Positions 54,072-62,250 of a stretch of 64,000 nucleotides of DNA are shown here, piece by piece. The translations under genes were made by a program, and so were the position numbers. Each line of letters begins with the position of its first letter. The stretch's first letter is position 1. The DNA comes from Anaerovorax sp. IOR16 (lineage in GTDB: Bacteria > Bacillota > Clostridia > Peptostreptococcales > Anaerovoracaceae), in assembly GCF_017168145.1 (NCBI RefSeq), contig NZ_JADQTL010000009.1, forward strand, positions 124,001 to 188,000, read 5' to 3'. The notes under the pieces were generated by a model, which did not search any database, was not told the origin of the DNA, and worked only from the letters and a program-made list of their open reading frames with translations.

Positions 54072-54401
54072 ATGAAACAAACAAAAGACAAGAATTACGC
54101 ATTTAGAATATCTGAAAAAGACCTAAATACCATAAAACGAAAAGCCAATAAAGCAAAAATGTCGGTTACAGACTACATCACAAAATCAGCCTTAGATAAG
54201 GAAATTATTATAATTGATGGACTTCCCGATATAGTAAGTCAGCTTAAAAAGATTGGAAACAACCTCAATCAGCTGACAATGCTCAGCCATCAAGGTGTGA
54301 TTAACACAGTTAAACTTGATGAAACCGAGGAAAGTCTAACCGCAATCTATTGGAAAATCAATGAACTTACAAAGGCGGTGGACGATAGTGGCAGTGTTTA
54401 G
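54072..54401 (+). CDS. mobC: MobC-like relaxosome accessory protein
   Basis: A 109-aa protein with an N-terminal ribbon-helix-helix-like part (YAFRISEKDLNTIKRKANKAKMSVTDYI) and the MobC signature LKKIGNNLNQLTMLSHQG. It binds oriT and helps the relaxase nick. It overlaps the relaxase start by 14 bp, so translation is coupled. AACGGAGG precedes the ATG. Confidence 0.85.
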   Translation: MKQTKDKNYAFRISEKDLNTIKRKANKAKMSVTDYITKSALDKEIIIIDGLPDIVSQLKKIGNNLNQLTMLSHQGVINTVKLDETEESLTAIYWKINELTKAVDDSGSV

Positions 54402-55407
54402 TGCAGTCAAAAACAAGAAACAAACCAAGGGTGCAATGGCAGGTGTTCTCAATTATATTTCCGACAGCAACAAGGTTTATTACAACGATATACCTCTTCG
54501 TACAGGAATTAACTGCAATTATTATAGCGGCTTTGCAGAAATGTGCCTAACCAAACAGCAGTACAAAAAAGATGATGGCAGACAGTTTTACCAGTTTGTG
54601 CAGTCATTTTCAGAAGAAGATAATGTCACACCCTTGGAGGTTCATCAAATAGGTTTGGAGCTTGCAGAAAAGTTGTTCCCCGATTTTGAGGTTATGGTTG
54701 CCACTCACTGCAACACCAAGCACCCACACAATCACATCGTCGTGAACTCTGTCAGCTTCAAAACAGGCAAAAAGCTACACCAAAACCACGATATTTTAAT
54801 GGAACAGCGAATGGTAAACGATGAGATTTGTATGGCTCATGGTCTTAGTGTTTTGGAAAAATACCAAAAATTGAAACGAGGTCAAGCCTTAAACCAAAAA
54901 GAATGTCGTGCAGCACAGAGAGGTCAAAGTTGGAAGTTGCAACTCATTGCAACCATTGAAGATGCACTTTTATACTCCACCGACAGGGAAAGCTTCATTC
55001 ACAATATGGAATATGAGGGTTATGAAGTCAACTGGAGCGATACAAGAAAATACATTACCTACACCACACCAGAGGGTTACAAATGCCGAGATAACAAGCT
55101 ACACGATGACACTTACCTCAAAGGAAATTTAGAAAAGCTGTTTATTTTCAGACAAGAAACAGGATTTAAACCACTGACCTATGAGCCACCCGAGGGTTGG
55201 TTGGGTGAAATGCAAGCACACTATGGACTTACCGAAGATGTCATTTCACTGGGCAAAAACCTTGAAAGTATGGGCGATGTTAAGCCACCACTTACCCCAA
55301 AGGTTTGGACGGACAGAAAACAAAAACAACGTGAAAATCTTAAAAAGCTTGCGGCAGGTCATAAACTGCAAAGCGAGCAAGAGCAAGATTTTGAAATGCA
55401 GATGTGA
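54388..55407 (+). CDS. MobA/VirD2-type relaxase
   Basis: A 339-aa relaxase/nickase. The histidine triad is in THCNTKHPHNHIVVNSV (near residues 109-125), and the conserved N-terminal block GAMAGVLNYISDS leads to a candidate catalytic Tyr at the following VYY. It would nick oriT and pilot the strand through a helper conjugation system. GTG 54388 is preferred, with AAAGGCGG upstream; the ATG at 54361 lies inside mobC with no ribosome site. The protein lacks the long C-terminal helicase or primase domains of large relaxases. Confidence 0.87.
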   Translation: MAVFSAVKNKKQTKGAMAGVLNYISDSNKVYYNDIPLRTGINCNYYSGFAEMCLTKQQYKKDDGRQFYQFVQSFSEEDNVTPLEVHQIGLELAEKLFPDFEVMVATHCNTKHPHNHIVVNSVSFKTGKKLHQNHDILMEQRMVNDEICMAHGLSVLEKYQKLKRGQALNQKECRAAQRGQSWKLQLIATIEDALLYSTDRESFIHNMEYEGYEVNWSDTRKYITYTTPEGYKCRDNKLHDDTYLKGNLEKLFIFRQETGFKPLTYEPPEGWLGEMQAHYGLTEDVISLGKNLESMGDVKPPLTPKVWTDRKQKQRENLKKLAAGHKLQSEQEQDFEMQM

Positions 55408-55418
55408 GGAGGAAACAT

Positions 55419-55616
55419 ATGATATTAAATAAAGACTCAATGCGTGTAAATGCAACGGAAATTAGAGGAGTAAACTATGTGACCTTTAGCTTTTTTGAGG
55501 GTGAAGATTTGGTCTTTGACCACATTGGTAAGCTGATAGAAAACTCCTTTGAAACAACAGACACCGACGAAATTACGAACGGTTTTTCAGTGGATAATGG
55601 TATAGCTATTGCATAG
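55419..55616 (+). CDS. 65-aa protein between relaxase and recombinase, unknown
   Basis: A short acidic protein (SFFEGEDLVFDHIGKLIENSF) with a strong GAGGAGG ribosome site 7 nt before ATG 55419. No motif is recognised. Position suggests an accessory mobilization or excision-control protein. Confidence 0.5.
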   Translation: MILNKDSMRVNATEIRGVNYVTFSFFEGEDLVFDHIGKLIENSFETTDTDEITNGFSVDNGIAIA

Positions 55617-55636
55617 TGATTAGGATATACTGGTAC

Positions 55637-55697
55637 TGTCATAAACCGCTTCGTTAAAATGACAGGGTTGCACATCACATTGAAAAGCAACCCTGTC
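55637..55697. repeat. Inverted-repeat copy and leader hairpin of the recombinase gene
   Basis: 55637-55651 is the exact inverted copy of 43548-43562. Just after it, GACAGGGTTGC (55661-55671) pairs perfectly with GCAACCCTGTC (55687-55697), ending 6 bp before the AAAGGAG ribosome site of the recombinase. It may restrain recombinase expression. Confidence 0.55.
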
Positions 55698-55715
55698 GTC
55701 AGAAAGGAGTAAATT

Positions 55716-57395
55716 ATGCTAACGAAGCAAGACAAATATACAGCAGCACTTTACTGCAGACTAAGCCAAGATGATGGTCAAGTTGGAGAAAGCGGTAGCA
55801 TACAAACACAAAAAGCTTTACTCACAAGTTATGCAAAGGCTAACGGATATGAGATTTACGACTGTTTCAGTGACGATGGATTTAGCGGAACTAATTTTGA
55901 GCGCCCAGAATTTAAGCGCATGATAAAGGCAATTGACAGTGGAAAGGTCAACATGGTAATCGTGAAAGACCTTTCCAGATTCGGCAGAGAATACGCTCAA
56001 ATGGGACTGTACATTGAGCATTATTTTGAAGAAAAGTCGGTAAGATTTATTGCAATTGGTGAAAACATCGATACGATCAATGGCGTGGATAACATTCTAA
56101 TGCCAATCACCAATGTTATCAATTCCATGTATGCAAGGGACTGTTCGAGAAAAACCAAGGTGGCACATCGCACCAGAGCTATGGAGGGCAAGTACCTTGG
56201 CAATCATGCTCCATTTGGTTATCTAAAAGATCCGAACGACCGTCACCATCTTGTTGTAGACCCCGAAGCTGCCGAAATTGTTAAGAACATTTTTAAAATG
56301 TTCAGCGAGGGTATCGGCTATGTTCGCATGACGAAGATACTACGTGAGCGAAACATCTTAAATCCACAAGCATACTTCAACCGAAACAATCCCGATTTTT
56401 ATAAGAGTGACTACTGGCGGCAGCCATTCGATTGGCACGCAACCTCAATCCGTTCAATCATTTCAAACCCCGTATACTTAGGGCATATTGTATTCGGCAG
56501 AACCAAAACTAAGGGCTTCTATGATAAAACTCGAGTAAAGACAGGAGAAGAAGATTGGATTTTGGTTGAGAATATGCACGAGCCAATCGTTACTCAAAAA
56601 ACATGGGATACAGTTCAAAAGTTGATGCAGTCCAAGCGGAGAGAAACTATTGCAAAAGAAGAAATTCAATATTTTGCAGGCTTAGTAAAATGCTCAGATT
56701 GCGGTTCTTCTCTGAATGTTTCCTACGATAAACGCAAAGGCAAGTACACAGGTTTCTCCTGCTGGGTGTATAAAAACTACGGTAAACAGCGTTGTTCCTC
56801 CCATGCCATCGGTTGGAAAACTCTCAATCAGCTTGTACTTGAAGATATTCAGCGTAACGCTCAAATTGCAAAGAAAGCCTCACAAAAATATATGGACACT
56901 TTGATTGCAATGAAAACTGAGAAACAAAAGAAAGAGGTTTCCAAATATCGCCGTGAACTTACTGCTACAGAAAAGCGTTTGGGTGAGCTTGAAAAGATTT
57001 TAAACAAGCTTTATGAGGATAACGCACTGGGTAAAATCAGCGATGAGCGGTATATCACCATGTCTAACGGCTACGAAAATGAGCAAGCAGAGTTAAAAGA
57101 GAAAAGCAAATATCTTCTCTCTGAAATTGAAAAAGCCGATGAAATATTTACAAATGCTGAAAACTTTGTTAAGCTGATAGAGTGCTATACAGATATAAAA
57201 GAACTCAATGCAAAAATACTCAACGAGTTAATTGACCGTATTGTAGTGCATGAAAAAACAGAGAACACAGACGGCAGCAAGAGCCAGAGAGTGGATATTT
57301 ACTATAAATTTATCGGTTATATTTCGCTGAGCGAGATGAAGCAGGCGGTTAAGTTAGAAAAACCAGCCGATGCTGAGACCAAAAGAACAGCGTAA
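55716..57395 (+). CDS. Large serine recombinase (TnpX-like)
   Basis: A 559-aa site-specific recombinase. The N-terminal resolvase domain has the nucleophile Ser in ALYCRLSQDDG and Arg-containing IVKDLSRFGR. The Recombinase domain spans about 170-290. A zinc ribbon follows (CSDCGSSLNVSY...CWVYKNYGKQRC) and then a coiled coil from about 390. It is the last gene, 30 bp from the right end, and should catalyse excision and integration. TnpX of Tn4451 is larger (707 aa), so this is a smaller relative. Such enzymes need only a 2-bp core, consistent with the GGTC shared here. Confidence 0.92.
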   Translation: MLTKQDKYTAALYCRLSQDDGQVGESGSIQTQKALLTSYAKANGYEIYDCFSDDGFSGTNFERPEFKRMIKAIDSGKVNMVIVKDLSRFGREYAQMGLYIEHYFEEKSVRFIAIGENIDTINGVDNILMPITNVINSMYARDCSRKTKVAHRTRAMEGKYLGNHAPFGYLKDPNDRHHLVVDPEAAEIVKNIFKMFSEGIGYVRMTKILRERNILNPQAYFNRNNPDFYKSDYWRQPFDWHATSIRSIISNPVYLGHIVFGRTKTKGFYDKTRVKTGEEDWILVENMHEPIVTQKTWDTVQKLMQSKRRETIAKEEIQYFAGLVKCSDCGSSLNVSYDKRKGKYTGFSCWVYKNYGKQRCSSHAIGWKTLNQLVLEDIQRNAQIAKKASQKYMDTLIAMKTEKQKKEVSKYRRELTATEKRLGELEKILNKLYEDNALGKISDERYITMSNGYENEQAELKEKSKYLLSEIEKADEIFTNAENFVKLIECYTDIKELNAKILNELIDRIVVHEKTENTDGSKSQRVDIYYKFIGYISLSEMKQAVKLEKPADAETKRTA

Positions 57396-57421
57396 AATAG
57401 CCACCCTTAAATACAACCAAC

Positions 57422-57453
57422 GGTCGCCGGTTCAAATCCGGCCAGGAGCTCCA
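57422..57453 (+). pseudogene. 3' part of host tRNA-Thr(CGT)
   Basis: GGTC (shared core) followed by T arm GCCGG-TTCAAAT-CCGGC, acceptor strand CAGGAGC, discriminator T and CCA. It completes 43449-43496. Confidence 0.92.
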
Positions 57454-57457
57454 CGAT

Positions 57458-57507
57458 TATCAGGTTATAAAAGATGCAGTTTGTGTCTTATATAACCTGA
57501 TTTTTTA
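57458..57507 (+). terminator. Original terminator of the host tRNA-Thr gene
   Basis: ATCAGGTTATA pairs with TATAACCTGAT around a 21-nt loop, followed by T6. It now lies 14 kb from its promoter. Confidence 0.82.
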
Positions 57508-57555
57508 TGTTATGATGCAGGTGAGATTATTTATATAACAAGAAAGAGAATCAAA

Positions 57556-57999
57556 ATGAAAATTATTAATGTAAAAGACCGAAATTCCATGCTGATAAAA
57601 CAACTTGTAAAAGTGTGGAAAGCTTCGGTGAAAGAAACACATTTGTTTTTGTCTGATTTGGAGATTGAAAATATTGAAAAATATGTTTCGCAGGCTTTAG
57701 CGGAGATTTCTCATTTGATTGTTGTAGAAAATCAGAGTGGTGTTCCGGTTGCATTTATGGGAATCGATGAACAAAAACTTGAAATGTTGTTTATTGATCC
57801 TAAAGAACGTGGGCACGGTTTAGGCAGAAAATTAGTTGAGTATGGCATGAAGGAATATTCTATTAATGAGCTGGGAGTTAACGAACAAAACCCACAAGCA
57901 AAAGGATTTTATGAACATATGGGATTTGAAGTTTATAAAAGAACTGAAGTAGACGAGAATGGCATGCCATATCCTATTTTGTATATGAAATTATCATAA
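57556..57999 (+). CDS. GNAT-family N-acetyltransferase
   Basis: A 147-aa single-domain GNAT. The acetyl-CoA loop is MLFIDPKERGHGLGRKLVEYG (motif A, R-x-x-G-x-G/A). NEQNPQAKGFYEHMGFEVYKRTE is motif B. The sequence is close to a YjaB-like group. Acceptor unknown. It is a single gene with its own AAGAAAGAG site. Confidence 0.85.
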   Translation: MKIINVKDRNSMLIKQLVKVWKASVKETHLFLSDLEIENIEKYVSQALAEISHLIVVENQSGVPVAFMGIDEQKLEMLFIDPKERGHGLGRKLVEYGMKEYSINELGVNEQNPQAKGFYEHMGFEVYKRTEVDENGMPYPILYMKLS

Positions 58000-58011
58000 G
58001 TTATTTTATAT

Positions 58012-58167
58012 ATGTTTTTAAATAAACCAATCGATGAAGTGAAGATCGTGGATACGCACAGCTTAATGTGGGAAGACAGCGGAGTCTTTTATATCCTTTC
58101 AGAGTATGAAGGAATGTTGGATAAACAACAAATAATGGATATGGCGAAAGAAATAGCCAACAAATAA
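58012..58167 (+). pseudogene. 51-codon remnant resembling the end of a DUF4367 protein
   Basis: A short frame without a ribosome site. It reads IVDTHSLMWEDSGVFYILSE and ends in MAKEIANK, like the C-terminal part of DUF4367 membrane-associated proteins that accompany ECF sigma factors. The rest of such a gene is absent, so it is probably a fragment. The low-quality start supports this. Confidence 0.5.
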
Positions 58168-58178
58168 TAATTTCAAAT

Positions 58179-58219
58179 AAAAACATGGCAGCATTTTTAA
58201 AATACTGCCATGTTTTTTT
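58179..58219 (+). terminator. Terminator after the acetyltransferase/remnant
   Basis: AAAAACATGGCAG pairs with CTGCCATGTTTTT, followed by more T. Confidence 0.9.
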
Positions 58220-58363
58220 GTAGCAATCATTATTATATCAGATGATATAATCTAGGTGCATTCTTTTGTTGCGGGTCAGGCTATGCAATAAAATACAAAA
58301 GCGAAGAAAAAATGTAGGGTTTTATAAGTATCTTGCGTCTAATTATATAAAAGGAGGTAGAAG

Positions 58364-58876
58364 ATGGAGCAATGTTCGGTACCGAATAAAGATGATATAC
58401 CTGATATGGAACGGCTTATCAATCAATATGGCGATAACCTTTTACGTATGTGTTATCTTTATTTACATGATTTACAATTAGCGGAGGATGCAGTGCAAGA
58501 TACCTATATTAAAGTCTATAAAAACTGGGATACCTTTAAAGGAGAATCCTCTGAAAAAACATGGATTACAAGCATCGCAATCAATGTCTGCAAATCACGT
58601 CTGAGAAGCTCATGGTATAAAAACCTGCTGTTTCACCGTGAATTAAAACAAGAACCTTATTATGAAGATAATATAAAAGATGATACCGTATTGAATGAAA
58701 TATCGAAATTAAAGCCGAAATACAGAGAGGTAATTTTATTGTTTTATTACCAAGAATTGAAAGTAAAAGAGATTGTGGCCGCTTTGAATATTACAGAGTC
58801 TGCGGTGACTGTTCGGTTAAGCAGAGCTAGGGAGCAGCTGAAAAAATCTTTGAAAGGGTGGTATTTTGATGAATGA
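58364..58876 (+). CDS. ECF-type RNA polymerase sigma factor
   Basis: A 170-aa sigma-70 family protein. Region 2 spans about 15-80 (YGDNLLRMCYLYLHDLQLAED, then WITSIAINVCKSRLR) and region 4 about 105-160 (LKPKYREVILLFYYQELKVKEIVAALNITESAVTVRLSRAREQLK). There is no region 3, so it is the ECF class. AAGGAGG is 8 nt upstream. It overlaps the DUF4179 gene by 8 bp; that protein is its likely membrane anti-sigma partner. Confidence 0.92.
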   Translation: MEQCSVPNKDDIPDMERLINQYGDNLLRMCYLYLHDLQLAEDAVQDTYIKVYKNWDTFKGESSEKTWITSIAINVCKSRLRSSWYKNLLFHRELKQEPYYEDNIKDDTVLNEISKLKPKYREVILLFYYQELKVKEIVAALNITESAVTVRLSRAREQLKKSLKGWYFDE

Positions 58877-60227
58877 ATTAAAAACTTATATTGATAATCG
58901 GCTTTCCGATATTAAAACAAACAGTAAATTAAATGAAACCATTATAAATAAAACGATTAATAATGGATCAAATAATGAGAAGCAGTATTTACATTTTTCA
59001 GTAAAAAAATTAGTATTGACAGTAAGCGTTATTTGCTTGGTTTTTGCGGCTTCTGTAACCGCATTTGCATCGGCAGTTCCTATGTTTAATGATTGGATAT
59101 ATTCAATCAGTCCGAAATTGGCAGAACTGCTTTATCCAGTCAATGAAAGTGCAGAGGATCAAGGAATCAAAATTGATGTATTGTATGCCGGAAATGATAA
59201 TCATAATGCAGTGGTTTATTTTACGGTACAGGATATTACAGGGATGAATCGGGTCGATGAGGATTTAGATCTTTGCGATACGTGTAATATTGATGGACCA
59301 TGTGCATTTAACGTAGAGATGCTTTCGTTTGATGAGAAAACCAATACGGCATTTTTTATCATGCGTGGTCTAGGCGGAGAAGGAATGTCGAATCGATTGG
59401 CAAATTTTAAAATCGGTAAAATTCAGAGTGATAAAATAACACATGACTGGTACCATACGGGAGTCGATATGGAAAGCTTGATTGACCATAAAGTAAAGAG
59501 TTTTCCGGTATCAGAGTATTTTTATACTGGGGGAAGTGAACAACCTGAAAACGGTTTATTTGTTCTGGAGCCTGATGTGATGAATGTTTCTTTCGGAGAC
59601 GATATTGATTTTGTTACGATTAGTAATATTGGTTTTGTGGATGGGAAATTGCATATACAGACAAAATGGGAAGCCAGCTTTGACAACCATGGACAGCTTG
59701 TACTTTTAGATAAAAATAAGACTTCCTTTGATGACGAAAATGCGATTCTTTTTGATAATTATTACTTTAAAACAGAAGAAGATAGTGAAAATTGCAGCAA
59801 GGATAAATTTGCGCATCACATTGAATATGTGTTCGATATAAACAGTTTAGAAGAATTGTCAAGTTATCAATTATGGGGAAACTTTGTGGAAGACGGCAGT
59901 TTTATCGAAGGTGAGTGGAATGTGGATTTTCGATTGTCTGATACGGAAAAGATGAATATCAATCAAACAGATGGAATTGCAGATTATGTGGAAGTAAGTA
60001 CGATTGGTGCGTATATCAAAGGTTACAACGGGGAGTATGAACAATGTGATTTTTCCATTGTTTTGAAGGATGGAACGGTAGTTTATTTTTCGCAGTTTGG
60101 TTCCAATGATTCTTATTACGGTAATTCAAATAAATTTGACGTGGATATGATGTTTGTTGATTCTCCGATTGTGTTGAATGATATTGCAAGCATATCGATT
60201 GATGGTACAAAAATTTATAATAAATAA
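58869..60227 (+). CDS. DUF4179 membrane protein, putative anti-sigma factor
   Basis: A 452-aa protein with a short cytoplasmic N-terminus (residues 1-45, which may hold the sigma factor), one transmembrane helix (about 46-66, LVLTVSVICLVFAASVTAFA) and a DUF4179 extracytoplasmic domain after it. The remaining 250 residues look beta-rich and secreted. Clostridial sigma/DUF4179 pairs like this are thought to sense envelope signals. ATG 58869 is used; TTG 58866 is in frame directly before it. Confidence 0.8.
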   Translation: MNELKTYIDNRLSDIKTNSKLNETIINKTINNGSNNEKQYLHFSVKKLVLTVSVICLVFAASVTAFASAVPMFNDWIYSISPKLAELLYPVNESAEDQGIKIDVLYAGNDNHNAVVYFTVQDITGMNRVDEDLDLCDTCNIDGPCAFNVEMLSFDEKTNTAFFIMRGLGGEGMSNRLANFKIGKIQSDKITHDWYHTGVDMESLIDHKVKSFPVSEYFYTGGSEQPENGLFVLEPDVMNVSFGDDIDFVTISNIGFVDGKLHIQTKWEASFDNHGQLVLLDKNKTSFDDENAILFDNYYFKTEEDSENCSKDKFAHHIEYVFDINSLEELSSYQLWGNFVEDGSFIEGEWNVDFRLSDTEKMNINQTDGIADYVEVSTIGAYIKGYNGEYEQCDFSIVLKDGTVVYFSQFGSNDSYYGNSNKFDVDMMFVDSPIVLNDIASISIDGTKIYNK

Positions 60228-60238
60228 ACAAAAAAATA

Positions 60239-60265
60239 TAGCATCCCGCAAGGGGTGCTAATTTT
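60239..60265 (+). terminator. Terminator of the sigma/DUF4179 operon
   Basis: TAGCATCCC pairs with GGGGTGCTA around GCAA, followed by ATTTTT. Confidence 0.88.
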
Positions 60266-60391
60266 TGTCGTCTTTTAAATAAATATAGTAATTCCTCATA
60301 AATTCCCTTATAATTAGCCATATTAAAAGAAGATTCCAAAAGATGGAATGGTTGAAAATAGAGTTTAGAAAGTAGAAAAAAGGAGGATATT

Positions 60392-61483
60392 ATGGGAAAA
60401 ATAATTATGTCACCAAGCAAGTATATTCAAGCAAGAGGTGCGTTGAAAGAGCTGAAAACTTACACGCAAAATTTTGGAAATAGGTTTTTGATTATCACGA
60501 CCGATTCCGGACTGAAACGTACACAGGCAAGCATAGAAGCAAGCTTTAATGGGACCGACAAGGAAATCGTCTTTGCAAACTTTAATAGAGAATGCTGCAA
60601 GACAGAAATCAATCGTTTAATGGGCACCTGTAAGATAGAAAACTGTGATTGTGTAATTGGAGTTGGAGGGGGAAAGCTTCTTGATACTGCAAAGGCAGTG
60701 GCACATTACCTTGGACTTCCTGTTGTGATCATACCGACAATTGCATCGACGGATGCACCTTGCAGTGCGCTTTCTGTTATTTATACCGAAGACGGCATTT
60801 TTGAAGAATATTTAGTGCTTCCAAAGAATCCGGAAATTGTTGTGATGGACACTGAAATCATTTCAAAATCTCCGGCAAGATTCCTGGTTGCAGGTATGGG
60901 GGATGCCTTGGCAACCTATTTCGAAGCAAGAGCAGCAAAGCAATCGAATGCGAAAAATATGGCAGGACTTTTACCTGCAAAATCCGCTTTTGCACTCGCA
61001 GAGCTTTGCTATGAAACCTTGATTGCAGAAGGATATAAGGCTAAGTTGGCCGCAGAAAATCAAGTGGTAACTCCGGCAGTGGAGGCCATTGTCGAAGCGA
61101 ACACATATTTAAGTGGCATTGGGTTTGAGAGTGGTGGATTAGCTGCAGCTCATGCAATTCATAACGGATTTACGGTACTGGAGGATTGCCATCATTTGTA
61201 CCATGGAGAGAAGGTTGCATTCGGAACTCTTGTTCAGCTTGTACTTGAAAATGTACCGGAAGAAGAATTGTATGAAGTACTCGAATTCTGCGTATCCGTT
61301 GGTTTACCGATTACTTTAAAAGAAATGGGTGTAAAGAAAGTAAAACCGGAAGAAATTATGGAAGTTGCAAAAGCAGCGACTGCACCGGGAGAGACGATTT
61401 ATAATATGCCGTTTGAGGTCACTGCAGAGTCAGTTTATGATGCAATCATTGCTGCCGATGCGATTGGCAGTGATTTTATATAA
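60392..61483 (+). CDS. gldA: Glycerol dehydrogenase
   Basis: A 363-aa iron/zinc-dependent polyol dehydrogenase oxidising glycerol to dihydroxyacetone with NAD+. The NAD loop is IGVGGGKLLDTAKAVAH, the substrate/NAD segment PTIASTDAPCSALSVIY. Metal ligands are Asp in GMGDALATYFEAR, His in HAIHNGF and His in LYHGEKVAFG. Length is normal. AAGGAGG precedes the start. It stands alone before a strong terminator. Dihydroxyacetone kinase genes are not in view. Confidence 0.94.
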   Translation: MGKIIMSPSKYIQARGALKELKTYTQNFGNRFLIITTDSGLKRTQASIEASFNGTDKEIVFANFNRECCKTEINRLMGTCKIENCDCVIGVGGGKLLDTAKAVAHYLGLPVVIIPTIASTDAPCSALSVIYTEDGIFEEYLVLPKNPEIVVMDTEIISKSPARFLVAGMGDALATYFEARAAKQSNAKNMAGLLPAKSAFALAELCYETLIAEGYKAKLAAENQVVTPAVEAIVEANTYLSGIGFESGGLAAAHAIHNGFTVLEDCHHLYHGEKVAFGTLVQLVLENVPEEELYEVLEFCVSVGLPITLKEMGVKKVKPEEIMEVAKAATAPGETIYNMPFEVTAESVYDAIIAADAIGSDFI

Positions 61484-61528
61484 TTATAGATTGAATTTAA
61501 AGAGAAAACTGGTTTTAGGAAACCTTTC

Positions 61529-61570
61529 AACTGTAGGCAATGATACTTTACTTTGCCTACAGTTTTTTTT
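61529..61570 (+). terminator. gldA terminator
   Basis: AACTGTAGGCAA (61529-61540) pairs perfectly with TTGCCTACAGTT (61553-61564), followed by T8. Confidence 0.93.
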
Positions 61571-61676
61571 ATACACATGTAAGACTTTTTTTCGTGTAAT
61601 TAAACAAAAGTTGCTAAAAATATTGAATTTTCAACATTTGCAAAAATATTCCAGAAAACTCAGAAAAAAATTTTTA

Positions 61677-61704
61677 TTGACTCTACATTAAATGTGTGTA
61701 TAAT
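61677..61704 (+). promoter_or_regulatory. Promoter of the riboswitch-controlled pilus operon
   Basis: TTGACT at 61677-61682 and TATAAT at 61699-61704, spaced 16 bp. The transcript would start near 61711, just ahead of the first aptamer. Confidence 0.82.
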
Positions 61705-61720
61705 AAGACTCAAATTCATA

Positions 61721-61820
61721 TAAGTTTTAAAGGGCATAATCGTCGAAAGGCGGTGACGCAAAGCTATAGGGGCTAAGGCAAATAATTGCTATGCCAGCCA
61801 GTTGCAGACTTTAAAAGCAT
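61721..61820 (+). ncRNA. c-di-GMP-I (GEMM) riboswitch, copy 1
   Basis: Contains the GEMM-I core: GTCGAAAGGCGG (GAAA tetraloop arm), TGACGCAAAGC and GGGGCTAAGGC (receptor arm), closed by P1 TTTTAAAG/CTTTAAAA. The AGTTGCAG tail is typical. Cyclic di-GMP binding should decide whether the terminator at 61877 forms. Confidence 0.93.
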
Positions 61821-61876
61821 ATGCATATAAAAAATCGTATTTTGCAAACGGTTTATTATATATGCTTAGTTTGTTG

Positions 61877-61916
61877 CACGCCCCTTACGTAATGGATTAG
61901 GAGGTGTGTTTTTTTT
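61877..61916 (+). terminator. Terminator of riboswitch unit 1
   Basis: CACGCC pairs with GGTGTG (one G-T) and extends imperfectly, followed by T8. An alternative pairing AAGCATAT with ATATGCTT lies between aptamer and terminator. Confidence 0.8.
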
Positions 61917-61975
61917 ATTTCATCACTTTATATTCTCTTACTGGGGATATTAAAGAAAGAATTTAAAATTACATA

Positions 61976-62076
61976 TAAGTTTTAAAGGGCATAATCGTCG
62001 AAAGGCGATGACGCAAAGCTATAGGGGCTAAGGCGAAATGATTGCTATGCCAGCCAGTTGCAGACTTTAAAAGCAT
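61976..62076 (+). ncRNA. c-di-GMP-I (GEMM) riboswitch, copy 2
   Basis: Nearly identical to copy 1, 255 bp downstream, with the same core blocks; differences are GGCGATGACG and a slightly longer variable loop. No promoter of its own was seen, so both lie on one leader RNA. Confidence 0.93.
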
Positions 62077-62130
62077 ATACATATAGGAATCGTATTTTTG
62101 AAACGGTTTATTATATATGTTTAGTTTGTT

Positions 62131-62169
62131 GCACGCCCTTTTATTTCATTTTAGGAAGCGTGTTTTTTT
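62131..62169 (+). terminator. Terminator of riboswitch unit 2
   Basis: CACGC pairs with GCGTG and extends with TTCC-like pairing through the arms, followed by T7. It lies 82 bp before the prepilin peptidase start. Confidence 0.8.
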
Positions 62170-62250
62170 ATTTTATAGGATATATGAGATATCATTTCCA
62201 ATTATTGAAAAACAGTCTTTGTTTAGGTTTATCCGTTTGAGGACTTTATT

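Larger units (their letters stand above)
43497..57425. mobile_element. 13.9-kb mobilizable element integrated in tRNA-Thr(CGT)
   Basis: The limits are defined by the split tRNA, with shared GGTC at 43493-43496 and 57422-57425. Contents: its own tRNA-Thr(CGT), XRE regulator, hsdR-hsdS-anticodon nuclease-hsdM, a reverse-strand DUF6076-like gene, RepA-like ATPase, MobC, relaxase, a 65-aa protein and a large serine recombinase next to the right end. The ends carry imperfect inverted repeats (GTAGATAAGGAAGGCTATTT against GTATTTAAGGGTGGCTATTT). The layout resembles Tn4451-type mobilizable transposons: it has mobilization but no conjugation genes, so it needs a helper. Confidence 0.9.

Noticed and set aside
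61849-62240. Short ORFs inside the riboswitch leader (for example 62058-62240)
   Set aside because: They run through the aptamer and terminator sequences and have no ribosome site or family similarity.
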